Below are positions 24,895 to 33,217 of a stretch of 33,410 bases of DNA, piece by piece. The notes beneath the pieces are model-generated. The model did not search any database, was not told the origin of the DNA, and was given only the letters and a program-made list of their open reading frames with translations. A program made the translations under genes and the position numbers. The DNA is taken from positions 1 through 33,410 of the forward strand of contig JAFEFW010000015.1 of NCBI GenBank assembly GCA_018240405.1, in the 5' to 3' direction. The first letter of the stretch is position 1. The number at the start of each line of letters is the position of its first letter. The DNA is from Pseudomonadota bacterium (GTDB taxonomy: Bacteria > Pseudomonadota > Alphaproteobacteria > Acetobacterales > Acetobacteraceae).

Positions 24895-26348
24895 CCTTGC
24901 CGACCGTGCTGGTCGCCGATGATGACCGCTCCATTCGCACCGTGCTGACCCAGGCACTGGGCCGCTCCGGCTATCAGGTGCGCAGTACCGGTAATGCGTC
25001 CACGCTGTGGCGTTGGGTGGAGGACGGCGAAGGTGACCTTGTCATCACCGACGTCGTCATGCCCGACGAGAACGGGCTCGACCTGATTCCGCGCATCAAG
25101 CGCATCCGTCCGGATCTGCGCATCGTGGTCATGAGCGCGCAGTCCACCCTGATGACGGCGGTGAAGGCGACGCAACGCGGCGCTTTCGAGTATTTGCCTA
25201 AACCATTCGATTTGCGGGAACTTCTGGCGGTTGTCGGCCGCGCGCTGGCGCAGCCGTCGGAGCCGGTCGTCGCCGCGGCGGAGCCGAAGGATACCGAGGA
25301 GCGGCTGCCGCTGATCGGCCGCTCACCATCGATGCAGGAAATCTACCGCACGATTGCTCGCCTTACGACGGCGGACCTGACGGTGATGATCAATGGCGAA
25401 TCCGGCACAGGTAAGGAGCTTGTGGCCAGGGCGCTGCACGACTACGGGAAACGGCGGGGCGGCCCGTTCGTTGCCATCAACATGGCCGCCATTCCGCGCG
25501 AACTGATCGAAAGCGAACTTTTCGGCCACGAGCGTGGTGCGTTCACCGGTGCCACCAACCGCTCGCAGGGACGCTTTGAGCAGGCCAACGGCGGCACGCT
25601 GTTCCTCGACGAAATCGGCGATATGCCGCCTGAGGCGCAGACCCGGCTGTTGCGTGTGCTGCAGGAAGGCGAATTCACCAGCGTCGGCGGGCGACAGCCG
25701 ATCAAGGCCAATGTCCGCATCATCGCGGCCACCCATCGCGACCTGCGCAACGCCATCCGCCAGGGGCTGTTCCGCGAGGATCTGTTCTACCGCCTGAACG
25801 TCGTGCCGATCCGCCTGCCGCCGCTGCGGGAACGGCTAGAGGACATCCCGCTGCTCGCCCGCCACTTCCTCGACAAGGCGAAGGACGACGGGCTGCCGGC
25901 CAAGAGCCTGGACCAGGGCGCGGTGGACCGACTGAAGCAGCATAGTTGGCCCGGTAACGTGCGCGAGTTGGAAAACCTGATGCACCGGTTGGCGGCATTG
26001 TGCCCTGAGGAGGTGATCGGCGCGGACATCATCGGGGCAGAACTGGCGGAGCCGGTGCAATCGCATGTCGTGACCGGCACCGAAACCCAGTCTTCCGGCC
26101 CGGAAACGCTGTCCAGTGCGGTCGAGCGTCACATCAAGGATTTCCTGGCGACGCATAATGATGGCGCCGGCATCACCGACGTCTACGACAAGATTATCGC
26201 CGAAGTGGAACGGCCGCTGATCCGCCTGACCCTGGCCGCCACCCGAGGCAACCAGATCAAGGCCGCCTCTATGCTCGGCCTGAACCGTAACACGCTGCGC
26301 AAGAAGATTCGTGACCTGGAAATCCCGGTGGTGCGGGGCCTGATGTAA
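24891..26348 (+). CDS. ntrC: Nitrogen-regulation response regulator NtrC (sigma-54 activator)
   Basis: A 485-residue transcription activator. The receiver domain (1-120) has acidic pocket residues VADDD, the phosphoacceptor Asp54 ([12 protein letters not shown]) and the KPF lysine. The AAA+ domain (about 140-370) has Walker A GESGTGKE (169-176), the GAFTGA loop (216-221) needed to contact sigma-54, Walker B LFLDEIGD (237-244), and arginine-finger region [14 protein letters not shown]. The C-terminal Fis-type helix-turn-helix is [20 protein letters not shown]. All key residues are intact, so it should act as a real sigma-54 enhancer-binding protein controlling nitrogen assimilation genes. It overlaps ntrB by 4 bp. 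Confidence 0.96.
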   Translation: MTLPTVLVADDDRSIRTVLTQALGRSGYQVRSTGNASTLWRWVEDGEGDLVITDVVMPDENGLDLIPRIKRIRPDLRIVVMSAQSTLMTAVKATQRGAFEYLPKPFDLRELLAVVGRALAQPSEPVVAAAEPKDTEERLPLIGRSPSMQEIYRTIARLTTADLTVMINGESGTGKELVARALHDYGKRRGGPFVAINMAAIPRELIESELFGHERGAFTGATNRSQGRFEQANGGTLFLDEIGDMPPEAQTRLLRVLQEGEFTSVGGRQPIKANVRIIAATHRDLRNAIRQGLFREDLFYRLNVVPIRLPPLRERLEDIPLLARHFLDKAKDDGLPAKSLDQGAVDRLKQHSWPGNVRELENLMHRLAALCPEEVIGADIIGAELAEPVQSHVVTGTETQSSGPETLSSAVERHIKDFLATHNDGAGITDVYDKIIAEVERPLIRLTLAATRGNQIKAASMLGLNRNTLRKKIRDLEIPVVRGLM

Positions 26349-26392
26349 ATGGCGGCCTGCCAGCCCTGCCGGCACAGCGGATGGAGGACGCC

Positions 26393-28675
26393 ATGAACGT
26401 CTTTGCCCGCCAGCCCGTGCAACGGGGCCGCACCGCACCGCTCGATATCATTTCGGAACCGAAGATTTCTCTTGGCGGCCGGATGGGCGACATTCTGCTG
26501 GGCAAAGGGGTGACTCTGGCGTTGACCGCGCTGTCGCTGGCGGTGGGGCTGTCGACCTTCATCATCCTGGCGCGCGGCTCGCCCTTGGGTTGGAAGCCAG
26601 GCGTCACTGTTGGCCTGGTGCTGGCCAATCTGATCGTCTTGCTGCTCCTGGGTGCCGTGTTGGGCGGGCGATTGACCCGGGTCCTGGTGGAGCGGCGGCG
26701 GGGGTCTGCCGGCTCGCGGCTGCATGTGCGCCTTGTGTTGCTATTCAGCGGTGTTGCCGTTGCGCCGACCATCCTGGTGGCATGCTTCGCGGTCGCCTTC
26801 TTCCATTTCGGCATCCAGGCCTGGTTCAACGAGCCGGTGCGCGAATCGCTGCAGGAATCCTTGCAGGTGTCGCGCAGCTACCTGGATGAACACCGCAACA
26901 ACATCCGCGCCGTGGCGCTGGAGATGGCCGCGGATCTGGCGCGCGCCGGGCGCTTCCTGCCAGCAGATCCGCAGGTATTCGCGCAGGTGCTCGATACGCA
27001 GACGACACTGCGCGGCCTGACCGAGGCGATTATATATGAGCCCACCACCAGTCAGGTGCTGGCTGCGGCCGGCATGTTCGTCGGCATGGGCGTGGAGGCG
27101 CCGACCCAGGCCGTGTCGCAGGCAGCGATGCGCGGTGACGTGGTGGTGCTGAATGGCGGCGATGGCACACGCGTGCGCGCCGTCGTGCGGATGGAGTCGC
27201 TGCCGCCGCTGCTGCTGCTGATCGGCCGGCCGATTGATCCCTCGATCCTGAACTACATGCACCGCACCGAGGCAGCGGTCGCAGAATACCAGCGGCTGGA
27301 TGAAAACCGGTCCTGGCTGCAGGTCGCCTTCGCCTGGATCTTCGCCATTGTCGCCCTGCTGGTGCTGCTCGCCGCCGGGCTGATCGGTCTGGTGATGGCA
27401 AATCAGATCGCACGGCCCATCGGCACGCTGATCAACGCGACCGAACGTGTGCGCAGCGGCGATCTGAGTGTGCGGGTGCGCGAGCCGGCCACAGGCGACG
27501 AACTGGCGGGTCTGTCGCGTGCCTTCAACCGCATGACGGGGCAGCTAGCGGCGCAACGCACCGAACTCATGGAGGCGTACAGCCAGATCGACGAACGGCG
27601 GCGGTTCACCGAGACGGTGCTTGCCGGTGTTTCGGCCGGAGTCATCGGCCTGGATGCGCAGGGCCGCATCGAACTGCCCAACAGAGCGGCTGATGAACTG
27701 CTGGGACGCGACCTGCTGGCAATGATCGGTCACGACCTGGCTGAAATTATACCGGAGTTCGCCCCGCTACTGGACGAAGTCGCTGCAGCACCGGATCGTC
27801 CCCGGACCGCCGAGACGCAGCTTGGCCCGGCGAACCAGCGGCGCACACTGCTGGTGCGGATCGGCGCCGAACTGTCAGGCGGCCGTACGGACGGTTTTGT
27901 CGTCACGTTCGACGACATCACCGAACTGCAATCGGCGCAGCGCAAGGCGGCCTGGGCTGACGTGGCGCGCCGCATCGCGCATGAGATCAAGAACCCGCTG
28001 ACGCCGATCCAGTTGTCGGCAGAGCGGCTTAAGCGCCGCTTTGCCAAGGAAATCAGCTCCGATCCGGACACGTTCCGTCAGTGCGCTGACACCATCATCC
28101 GTCATGTCGGCGATATCGGGCGCATGGTCGACGAATTCTCAGCCTTCGCTCGCATGCCGCATCCGGTGATCAAGCCCGACGACCTCGGCCGTATCGTCCG
28201 CGATGCGCTGATGCTGCAGCAAACCGCCCGGCCGGGCATCAACTGGCAGACCTCCATCCCTGACCGCGGACCGGTGGTGCCGTGTGATCGTCGGATGATG
28301 CGGCAGGCGCTGACAAATTTGCTGCAGAACGCCGCCGACGCCATCGCCATGCGCGCCGGCCGGCCCGAGGGCGACGACGGCCATATCGGTATTGTGGTGG
28401 AGTCCCTCGGCGATACCGTCCGCGTCACTGTGACCGATGATGGCGTCGGACTGCCGCAGGAAGATCGATCGCGCCTGACGGAGCCCTATGTCACGCATAA
28501 GCCGAAGGGAACCGGATTGGGATTGGCGATCGTGAAGAAAATCATGGAAGACCACGGGGGTACGTTGTCGCTGGACGATCGCTCTGACGGCCCTGGCGCC
28601 GTCGCCACCCTGGTGCTTCCGATTCCGGCCGGTTCGGCTGTCCCGGCCGAGGAGAGGGTTCCGCATGGCGCATGA
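26393..28675 (+). CDS. ntrY: Membrane sensor histidine kinase NtrY
   Basis: A 760-residue kinase paired with NtrX. Three N-terminal membrane helices lie near residues 35-110, then an extracytoplasmic region with a coiled segment (about 130-300), a further helix (WIFAIVALLVLLAAGLIGLV), a HAMP domain (NQIARPIGTLINATERVRSG), a PAS domain (VLAGVSAGVIGLDAQGRIEL), HisKA with His530 (RIAHEIKNPLTPIQLSAERL), and the ATPase domain with N box (ALTNLLQNAADAIA), G1 (DDGVGLPQEDR) and G2 (KGTGLGLAIVKKIMEDHGG). The start is the ATG at 26393, served by GGAGG 6 bases upstream; an earlier in-frame ATG (26381) overlaps that site. It starts 44 bp after ntrC and overlaps ntrX by 11 bp. Confidence 0.94.
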   Translation: MNVFARQPVQRGRTAPLDIISEPKISLGGRMGDILLGKGVTLALTALSLAVGLSTFIILARGSPLGWKPGVTVGLVLANLIVLLLLGAVLGGRLTRVLVERRRGSAGSRLHVRLVLLFSGVAVAPTILVACFAVAFFHFGIQAWFNEPVRESLQESLQVSRSYLDEHRNNIRAVALEMAADLARAGRFLPADPQVFAQVLDTQTTLRGLTEAIIYEPTTSQVLAAAGMFVGMGVEAPTQAVSQAAMRGDVVVLNGGDGTRVRAVVRMESLPPLLLLIGRPIDPSILNYMHRTEAAVAEYQRLDENRSWLQVAFAWIFAIVALLVLLAAGLIGLVMANQIARPIGTLINATERVRSGDLSVRVREPATGDELAGLSRAFNRMTGQLAAQRTELMEAYSQIDERRRFTETVLAGVSAGVIGLDAQGRIELPNRAADELLGRDLLAMIGHDLAEIIPEFAPLLDEVAAAPDRPRTAETQLGPANQRRTLLVRIGAELSGGRTDGFVVTFDDITELQSAQRKAAWADVARRIAHEIKNPLTPIQLSAERLKRRFAKEISSDPDTFRQCADTIIRHVGDIGRMVDEFSAFARMPHPVIKPDDLGRIVRDALMLQQTARPGINWQTSIPDRGPVVPCDRRMMRQALTNLLQNAADAIAMRAGRPEGDDGHIGIVVESLGDTVRVTVTDDGVGLPQEDRSRLTEPYVTHKPKGTGLGLAIVKKIMEDHGGTLSLDDRSDGPGAVATLVLPIPAGSAVPAEERVPHGA

Positions 28676-30062
28676 AATCCTGATCGTCGACGATGAGCCC
28701 GATATCCGGATGCTGATCGACGGCATCCTGCAGGACGAGGGCTATGAGACCCGAGGCGCCGGCGACGCCGACAGCGCGATGAAGGCGTTCCGCGAGCGCC
28801 GGCCATCGTTGGTTGTGCTGGACGTGTGGCTGCAGGGCTCGCGCATGGACGGGCTGGGCGTGCTGGAGGCGCTGCACAGCGAGGAACCGCATGTGCCCGT
28901 CGTGATGATTTCCGGCCACGGCACCATCGAGATGGCGGTGGGCGCCATCCAGCAAGGGGCCTACGACTTCATCGAAAAGCCGTTCCAGTCGGACCGGCTG
29001 CTGCTGTCGGTAAAGCGCGCGCTGGAGGCAGCAGCTTTGGCGCGGGAAAACGCCGAATTGCGCCTGCGCGCCGGGCCCGAGGCAACGCTGACGGGCGACT
29101 CCGCGACGATCGTGCAGCTTCGTTCGCAGGTGGAACGGGTGGCGCCGACAGGCTCGCGCGTGCTCATCACCGGGCCGGCCGGATCGGGCAAGGAAGTCGT
29201 AGCGCGCATGATCCATGCCCGCTCCAGGCGGTCCGGCGGTCCGTTTGTGGTGATGAACTGCGCCACGCTGAACCCCGCCCGTTTTGAAGAAGAACTGTTC
29301 GGCCTGGAGGCCGGCGCCGATCCGATTGCGCAGCCGCGCCGGGCCGGTGTGTTGGAGCGGGCGCATGGCGGAACGCTGCTGCTGGATGAAGTCTCCGACA
29401 TGCCGCTGGAGACGCAGGGCAAGATCGTCCGCGCGCTGCAGGACCAGACATTTGAGCGGCTGGGTGGGTCCTCGCGGGTGAAGGTCGACGTGCGGGTGCT
29501 CTCAACGACCAATCGCGACCTCCAGGCGGAGATCGCAGCCGGCCGCTTCCGCGAAGACCTGTTCTATCGTCTGGCCGTGGTGCCGATGAAGGTGCCGTCG
29601 TTGCGCGAGCGGCGGGAGGATGTGCCGGTGCTGGCGCACACCTTCATCCAGCGTTCCGCCGAAACCTCCGGCATTCCGGCGCGTCCACTGTCGGCAGATA
29701 CGCTGGCGGCGCTGCAGGCCTATGACTGGCCAGGGAATGTTCGGCAGTTGCGCAACCTGATGGACTGGTTGCTGATCATGGCGCCCGGCACGCCGGGCGA
29801 GGTGATCAGAGCGGACATGCTGCCGCCGGAGATCGGGTCGCGGGCGCCGGCCCTGCTGAACATCGACCCGACGGCGGATATCATGTCGCTGCCGCTGCGT
29901 GAGGCGCGGGATCTGTTTGAAACGCAATACCTGCATGCGCAGCTCGTTCGATTCGGTGGCAATATCTCCCGCACGGCGCAGTTTGTAGGCATGGAGCGAT
30001 CGGCGTTGCACCGGAAGCTGAAGCAGCTTGGTGTAAATTCCGACGAGCGGGTCGGGGGATAA
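28665..30062 (+). CDS. ntrX: Response regulator NtrX (NtrC-like, no GAFTGA loop)
   Basis: A 465-residue regulator. The receiver domain has Asp53 (VVLDVWLQGSRMDG) and the KPF lysine. The AAA+ domain has Walker A GPAGSGKE (170-177) and Walker B LLLDEVSD. The GAFTGA position instead reads LFGLEAGADPIAQPRRAG (about 211-228), so the sigma-54 contact loop is absent; this is the known NtrX condition and implies sigma-54-independent regulation. The C-terminal Fis-type helix-turn-helix is NISRTAQFVGMERSALHRKL. In other alphaproteobacteria NtrYX links nitrogen, redox and envelope control. The start ATG (28665) is inside the end of ntrY, with a GGAGAGGG site upstream. It is the last gene of the operon. 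Confidence 0.95.
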   Translation: MAHEILIVDDEPDIRMLIDGILQDEGYETRGAGDADSAMKAFRERRPSLVVLDVWLQGSRMDGLGVLEALHSEEPHVPVVMISGHGTIEMAVGAIQQGAYDFIEKPFQSDRLLLSVKRALEAAALARENAELRLRAGPEATLTGDSATIVQLRSQVERVAPTGSRVLITGPAGSGKEVVARMIHARSRRSGGPFVVMNCATLNPARFEEELFGLEAGADPIAQPRRAGVLERAHGGTLLLDEVSDMPLETQGKIVRALQDQTFERLGGSSRVKVDVRVLSTTNRDLQAEIAAGRFREDLFYRLAVVPMKVPSLRERREDVPVLAHTFIQRSAETSGIPARPLSADTLAALQAYDWPGNVRQLRNLMDWLLIMAPGTPGEVIRADMLPPEIGSRAPALLNIDPTADIMSLPLREARDLFETQYLHAQLVRFGGNISRTAQFVGMERSALHRKLKQLGVNSDERVGG

Positions 30063-30599
30063 GGGAGCCGCCGGCCTTTACTCCCCAGCTTGCCATTCCA
30101 GCCATGGTGCAGGCGGTGGAGCGGCGCAAGGTGAAAACCGCCGACCCAGAGCTGATGCTGCTCCCGTTGGGCGTTATTGCCTTGCGGGAGTCACGACGTT
30201 CGGACACGTCTGACATGGAGAGGCGGACTGGTCGGGCGTCGGGCAATCCCGTCCTTCCAAACACCGGTGTTGCCGAAATCGCATAGTGCGGCGTTCTGGG
30301 CATCTGTTAACGCGTAATGCCATGTATCATCAGGGAACGGCTACTCCGAGCGACCTGCACTTTGCCAGGCGACGGAAATGATGAAGAGATGACCCGTCCG
30401 GACGGTCAGGCAGTGCCGCCGCAACGGGTCACAAAGCATATCCATACACATTCGGAACCATGCTATGAAGTAACGGCGATGTGCTGAACCGTGATCATTA
30501 ATGCGCACGCGGCTGAAAGCCGCGGCAAGTTGGACGCGGGGCGCCTCGCACGTCGTTTCCCGGCAGTCGGGAGACCCAAAACAGATGGAGAGACAGAAC
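30063..30599. other. Intergenic region downstream of ntrX
   Basis: 537 bases. Frames here (for example 30104-30286) lack family features. A CTCCCG/CGGGAG inverted repeat at 30161-30190 is a weak candidate for the end of the ntr transcript. The right part, about 30430-30480, is less GC-rich and may hold the promoter of the next gene. A 7-bp GC hairpin, CGCGGCT-GAA-AGCCGCG (30508-30524), lies in the probable leader of that gene. In many relatives trkA and hfq follow ntrX; they are not here. Confidence 0.5.
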
Positions 30600-30947
30600 A
30601 TGCTCGTTGCTTCGCAAAGAAGGGCGCTCCTGGCAGTCGCGGCTGCTGCTGCGCTGGTTCCGGTCGCGGCCCATGCGGCGACTCAGCTGACAGCTTTTGA
30701 AAAGGCCGAACTCGCCCAACTCACACCGGCGCTTCAGGCTGAAGTCAAAAAGCGGATGGCCCAGGGCGGCCAGAAGGTGCGCGAAATTCTTGAGACAATG
30801 CTGCTGAACAAGATTTCGCTGCTGTTTGCGCAAGGCCGCGTCGCAGCGGTCGATTTTGAGAAGGGTATCGCGGTGTACCAGCTGCAGAACGGTGACCTGA
30901 AGCTGGTTCCGTTTGAAGTCGCGACGCTCGACGTCAAGAAGAGCTGA
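30600..30947 (+). CDS. Secreted/periplasmic hypothetical protein (115 residues)
   Basis: Sec signal peptide MLVASQRRALLAVAAAAALV, with probable cleavage after AHA near residue 26. The mature part (about 89 residues) is a helix (FEKAELAQLTPALQAEVKKRM, then GGQKVREILETMLLNKI) followed by a small beta part (RVAAVDFEKGIAVYQLQNGD, then LKLVPFEVATLDVKKS). No Cys and no known catalytic motif. Two starts are possible: the ATG at 30585 and the ATG at 30600. The latter was chosen because it puts the basic residues directly before the hydrophobic core and has GGAG about 9 bases upstream. It is the first of five consecutive exported proteins on this strand. Function unknown. Confidence 0.72.
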   Translation: MLVASQRRALLAVAAAAALVPVAAHAATQLTAFEKAELAQLTPALQAEVKKRMAQGGQKVREILETMLLNKISLLFAQGRVAAVDFEKGIAVYQLQNGDLKLVPFEVATLDVKKS

Positions 30948-30964
30948 GAACGCCCGTGGCTTCG

Positions 30965-30999
30965 ATCATGGTCGGGTTAGGAGGCGACCCGGTCATGAT
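30965..30999 (+). terminator. Hairpin after the 115-residue secreted protein gene
   Basis: Arms ATCATGGTCGGGT and ACCCGGTCATGAT form a 13-bp stem with two G-T wobbles over a 9-base loop, 17 bases past the stop codon. There is no T-run, so termination strength is uncertain. Confidence 0.5.
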
Positions 31000-31178
31000 G
31001 CCGGTGCTGCCGCGCGCCACGGGAGTGTATCTTTGCCCATCTGGCCGCCTGCGCATCTGCGCACGTTCCGAAGCATGCGCCGCGCCGTGGTGATACGCGC
31101 CACCGTCGCAGAAGCGAACGGGCCGCGGCGCACGGTACAGCATTGTCGGTCTGACCGGCCGAGGCGCCGGCACGGATA

Positions 31179-32057
31179 ATGCGGCGATCAGTCTTGCCGG
31201 CCGCTTGGGGCGCGCTGCTGTCGTGGATGGTGCCAGCGCTGGCGCAGCCAATCGCTCGGTCGGATGCCCTTGCCGGGGCCGGCTGCCCGGCGGCCGCCAC
31301 CTGCACTGGGATCGATATCGATGAGATGTCAAAGCAAGCGGAGAATCCGGTCACCCGAATCATCACCCTGCCGTTCCGGTACAAGGCCGAGTTTCTCGAC
31401 GGGCCGTATAAGTCGACCAAAAGTACGTTTGAACTCGACCAGGCGGTTCTGCCGTTTCAACTGAGTGATGCTTGGGCGCTGGTCACGCGAACCAAGCTTC
31501 CAGGCTATTCGCAGCCGCCGAAGAAGTATGGCGCCAACTGGAATGGCGGACTGGGCAACGGCTACACGACCTTCTTCCTGTCGCCGTCTCGTGGCGACGG
31601 GTTCTACTGGGGTGCGGGCCCGGTCCTGTTCTATCCTACGGCAACGAATGCCGCGCTCGGCGTCAACAAGTGGGGCAGTGGCCCCTCCTTCGCATTCTTC
31701 CATGATGTGCGCGGTTCAAACTGGGTCTACGGCGCCGTGGTCAACACGATCTGGTCGTTTGGCGGTCCGCCCCACAGTAGCGATCGTTATAGCCAGATGC
31801 TGATCAACCCATTTGCCGACTATCATTTTGGCAATGGGTGGGCGATCGGCACGTCGCCCAACATCACCGCCAACTGGCTGGCGAAGCCCGGTCAGGTATG
31901 GACCGTTCCGGTTGGCGGCGGCGTGTCGAAGACCATCCGCATAGGCAGCCAGCCGGTCAAGTTCGAAATCGACAGCTACTACAACGCGGTTCGCGCGCAG
32001 GCTGGCAACGACACCTGGCTGCTGCAGTTCACAGTCAAGCTGATGTTCCCGTCGTAA
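31179..32057 (+). CDS. Outer-membrane beta-barrel protein of the 'neuromedin U-like' transporter family
   Basis: A 292-residue exported protein with a signal peptide (MRRSVLPAAWGALLSWMVPA, cleaved near ALA-QP). The mature protein has the features of a bacterial family often mis-labelled neuromedin U: EMSKQAENPVTRIITLPFRY, LPFQLSDAWALVTRTKLPGYSQPP, TTFFLSPSRGDGFYWGAGPVLFYPTATN, LGVNKWGSGPSFAFF, WVYGAVVNTIWSFGG, FADYHFGNGWAIGTSPNITANW, WTVPVGGGVSKTIRIG and the terminal strand LLQFTVKLMFPS, ending near an aromatic residue as barrel proteins do. Alternating strands suggest a porin-like or lipid-transport barrel; the substrate is unknown. The start ATG lacks a strong ribosome-binding site. An otherwise unexplained CPAAATC pair sits near the mature N-terminus. 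Confidence 0.8.
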   Translation: MRRSVLPAAWGALLSWMVPALAQPIARSDALAGAGCPAAATCTGIDIDEMSKQAENPVTRIITLPFRYKAEFLDGPYKSTKSTFELDQAVLPFQLSDAWALVTRTKLPGYSQPPKKYGANWNGGLGNGYTTFFLSPSRGDGFYWGAGPVLFYPTATNAALGVNKWGSGPSFAFFHDVRGSNWVYGAVVNTIWSFGGPPHSSDRYSQMLINPFADYHFGNGWAIGTSPNITANWLAKPGQVWTVPVGGGVSKTIRIGSQPVKFEIDSYYNAVRAQAGNDTWLLQFTVKLMFPS

Positions 32058-32227
32058 CCGCTGCGGGTTATGAGGAACGGCATGGTGCACGAAAGGAATC
32101 CGTAGGCTGGTTCTGCAAGAAATCGCTGCACGCGGTAACAAGGCGAATCCAACGTGACGTGCGCATACCGTTGCTGCTATGCAAGCGCTCGCGCACCCTA
32201 TTGAAACCATTTATGAGGCGACGAATC

Positions 32228-32401
32228 ATGAACGCTTATCTTCTCCTTCGGACTCTCCCGGTGGCCGCGTTCCTCCTTGCCGGCCTCAGCGCCTGCGGAC
32301 CAAATCCAACCAATCTGGCGAATCCGACTGTCAAGGGCGACCGCAGCACGATCCAGGGCGACGCCAAGGCGACGCAATACCAGAAGGCGACGCCGGAGTA
32401 A
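32228..32401 (+). CDS. Small lipoprotein (57 residues)
   Basis: The protein begins MNAYLLLRTLPVAAFLLAGL and reaches a lipobox LSAC (Cys at about residue 23). The mature part is only about 35 residues, polar and low in complexity (GPNPTNLANPTVKGDRSTIQ, then GDAKATQYQKATPE). It has no Asp at position +2, so an outer-membrane location is likely by the usual rule. A GAGG site lies about 9 bases before the ATG at 32228. It starts about 170 bp after the barrel gene and may be co-transcribed. Function unknown. The frame is short and in this reading frame open much further upstream, but only this start gives a signal peptide. Confidence 0.65.
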   Translation: MNAYLLLRTLPVAAFLLAGLSACGPNPTNLANPTVKGDRSTIQGDAKATQYQKATPE

Positions 32402-32746
32402 GGCCCATCTGTTGCGTGTCCGTCTGCCAGCCAGGGCGCAAGCGCCGGCCGGCAGACGGAGATGCAGTGCGGCAGGATAACCATGGGCTTGCGCCGGACC
32501 AATGCTCAGGGCAGCCGCGTGGATGACCAGGCTGGCATGCCGCCGCCGCTGCGGGTCCGGAACCCATTGGTTCCGGCTGCATGGTCGGGACAATGGCGGG
32601 GCTGGCGTGCCAAGCTGGAGCGATACCTGTGGCACAGGTCTGGCGATACGAGACGGCGTGTGCGACCATCGCGGTAGCGTGACGAGTCGGCCTGTCGTGC
32701 TATGCATGAGCCGGTCGTTTGTGGGTTGACCGGGTAGGAGTGGATC
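32402..32746. other. Intergenic region with a hairpin
   Basis: 345 bases between two lipoprotein genes. A long inverted repeat is present at 32419-32460 (listed). The rest has only shadow frames; an AGGAG site close to 32740 belongs to the next gene. No RNA gene was recognised. Confidence 0.5.
32419..32460 (+). terminator. Long hairpin after the small lipoprotein gene
   Basis: Outer arms TCCGTCTGCC and GGCAGACGGA (10 bp, perfect) with an inner GGCGC/GCGCC stem closed by AA, 17 bases after the stop codon. It probably marks the transcript end, though no T-run follows. Confidence 0.55.
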
Positions 32747-33217
32747 ATGAGAAAGCGCCGCAGCCTTCTGTCTTTCATCCCGGCAGCCGCCTCACTGGCC
32801 TTACTTGGGGCGTGCCAAAGCAACGTGAAGCTCGGCGAGCAGGCCGTCGCCGGCCTACCGATTGATGCCACGGTCACAATGGAGGAAGTCCAGGTCGCCT
32901 ACATTGGCAGTGGCGGCGGTGGATCCGGCACGATCTACTACAGGGGGCGGGCCTATCCGTTCACGATCGCCGGCCTTGGCGTTGGTGGCATCGGCGTCTC
33001 CACCATCAGTGCGACAGGCGAGGTCTACAAGCTGCCCTCGCTGGCAATGTTTGCCGGCTCCTATGCCCAGGCACGCTATGGCTTTGCAGTCGGCAGCATG
33101 AGCGGCGGCGATCTGTGGCTGCAGAATGAGGCCGGGGTCATCATGCACCTGAAGGCGAAGCGGGAGGGGCTGATGCTCAGCCTCGGAGGCGATGCCATTG
33201 TCATTTCAATGAAATGA
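32747..33217 (+). CDS. Glycine-rich lipoprotein of unknown function (156 residues)
   Basis: Starts MRKRRSLLSFIPAAASLALL followed by the lipobox LLGAC (Cys at about residue 23), with an AGGAG site 7 bases before the ATG. The mature part (about 134 residues) is beta-rich and Gly-rich: VQVAYIGSGGGGSGTIYYRG, YPFTIAGLGVGGIGVSTISATGEVY, FAGSYAQARYGFAVGSMSGG, DLWLQNEAGVIMHLKAKREGL and LMLSLGGDAIVI. The repeating strand-glycine-strand pattern suggests an envelope-facing beta protein. It recalls uncharacterised alphaproteobacterial envelope proteins, but I cannot name the family with confidence. Its stop overlaps the next gene in an ATGA arrangement, so the two are translationally coupled and probably act together. 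Confidence 0.75.
   Translation: MRKRRSLLSFIPAAASLALLGACQSNVKLGEQAVAGLPIDATVTMEEVQVAYIGSGGGGSGTIYYRGRAYPFTIAGLGVGGIGVSTISATGEVYKLPSLAMFAGSYAQARYGFAVGSMSGGDLWLQNEAGVIMHLKAKREGLMLSLGGDAIVISMK

Noticed and set aside
30104-30286. A 60-residue frame downstream of ntrX
   Set aside because: No ribosome-binding site, no signal or domain, and the composition is not like the neighbouring genes.
32462-32729. Short plus-strand frames between the two lipoprotein genes
   Set aside because: Arginine-rich, without start signals or recognisable features; treated as non-coding.
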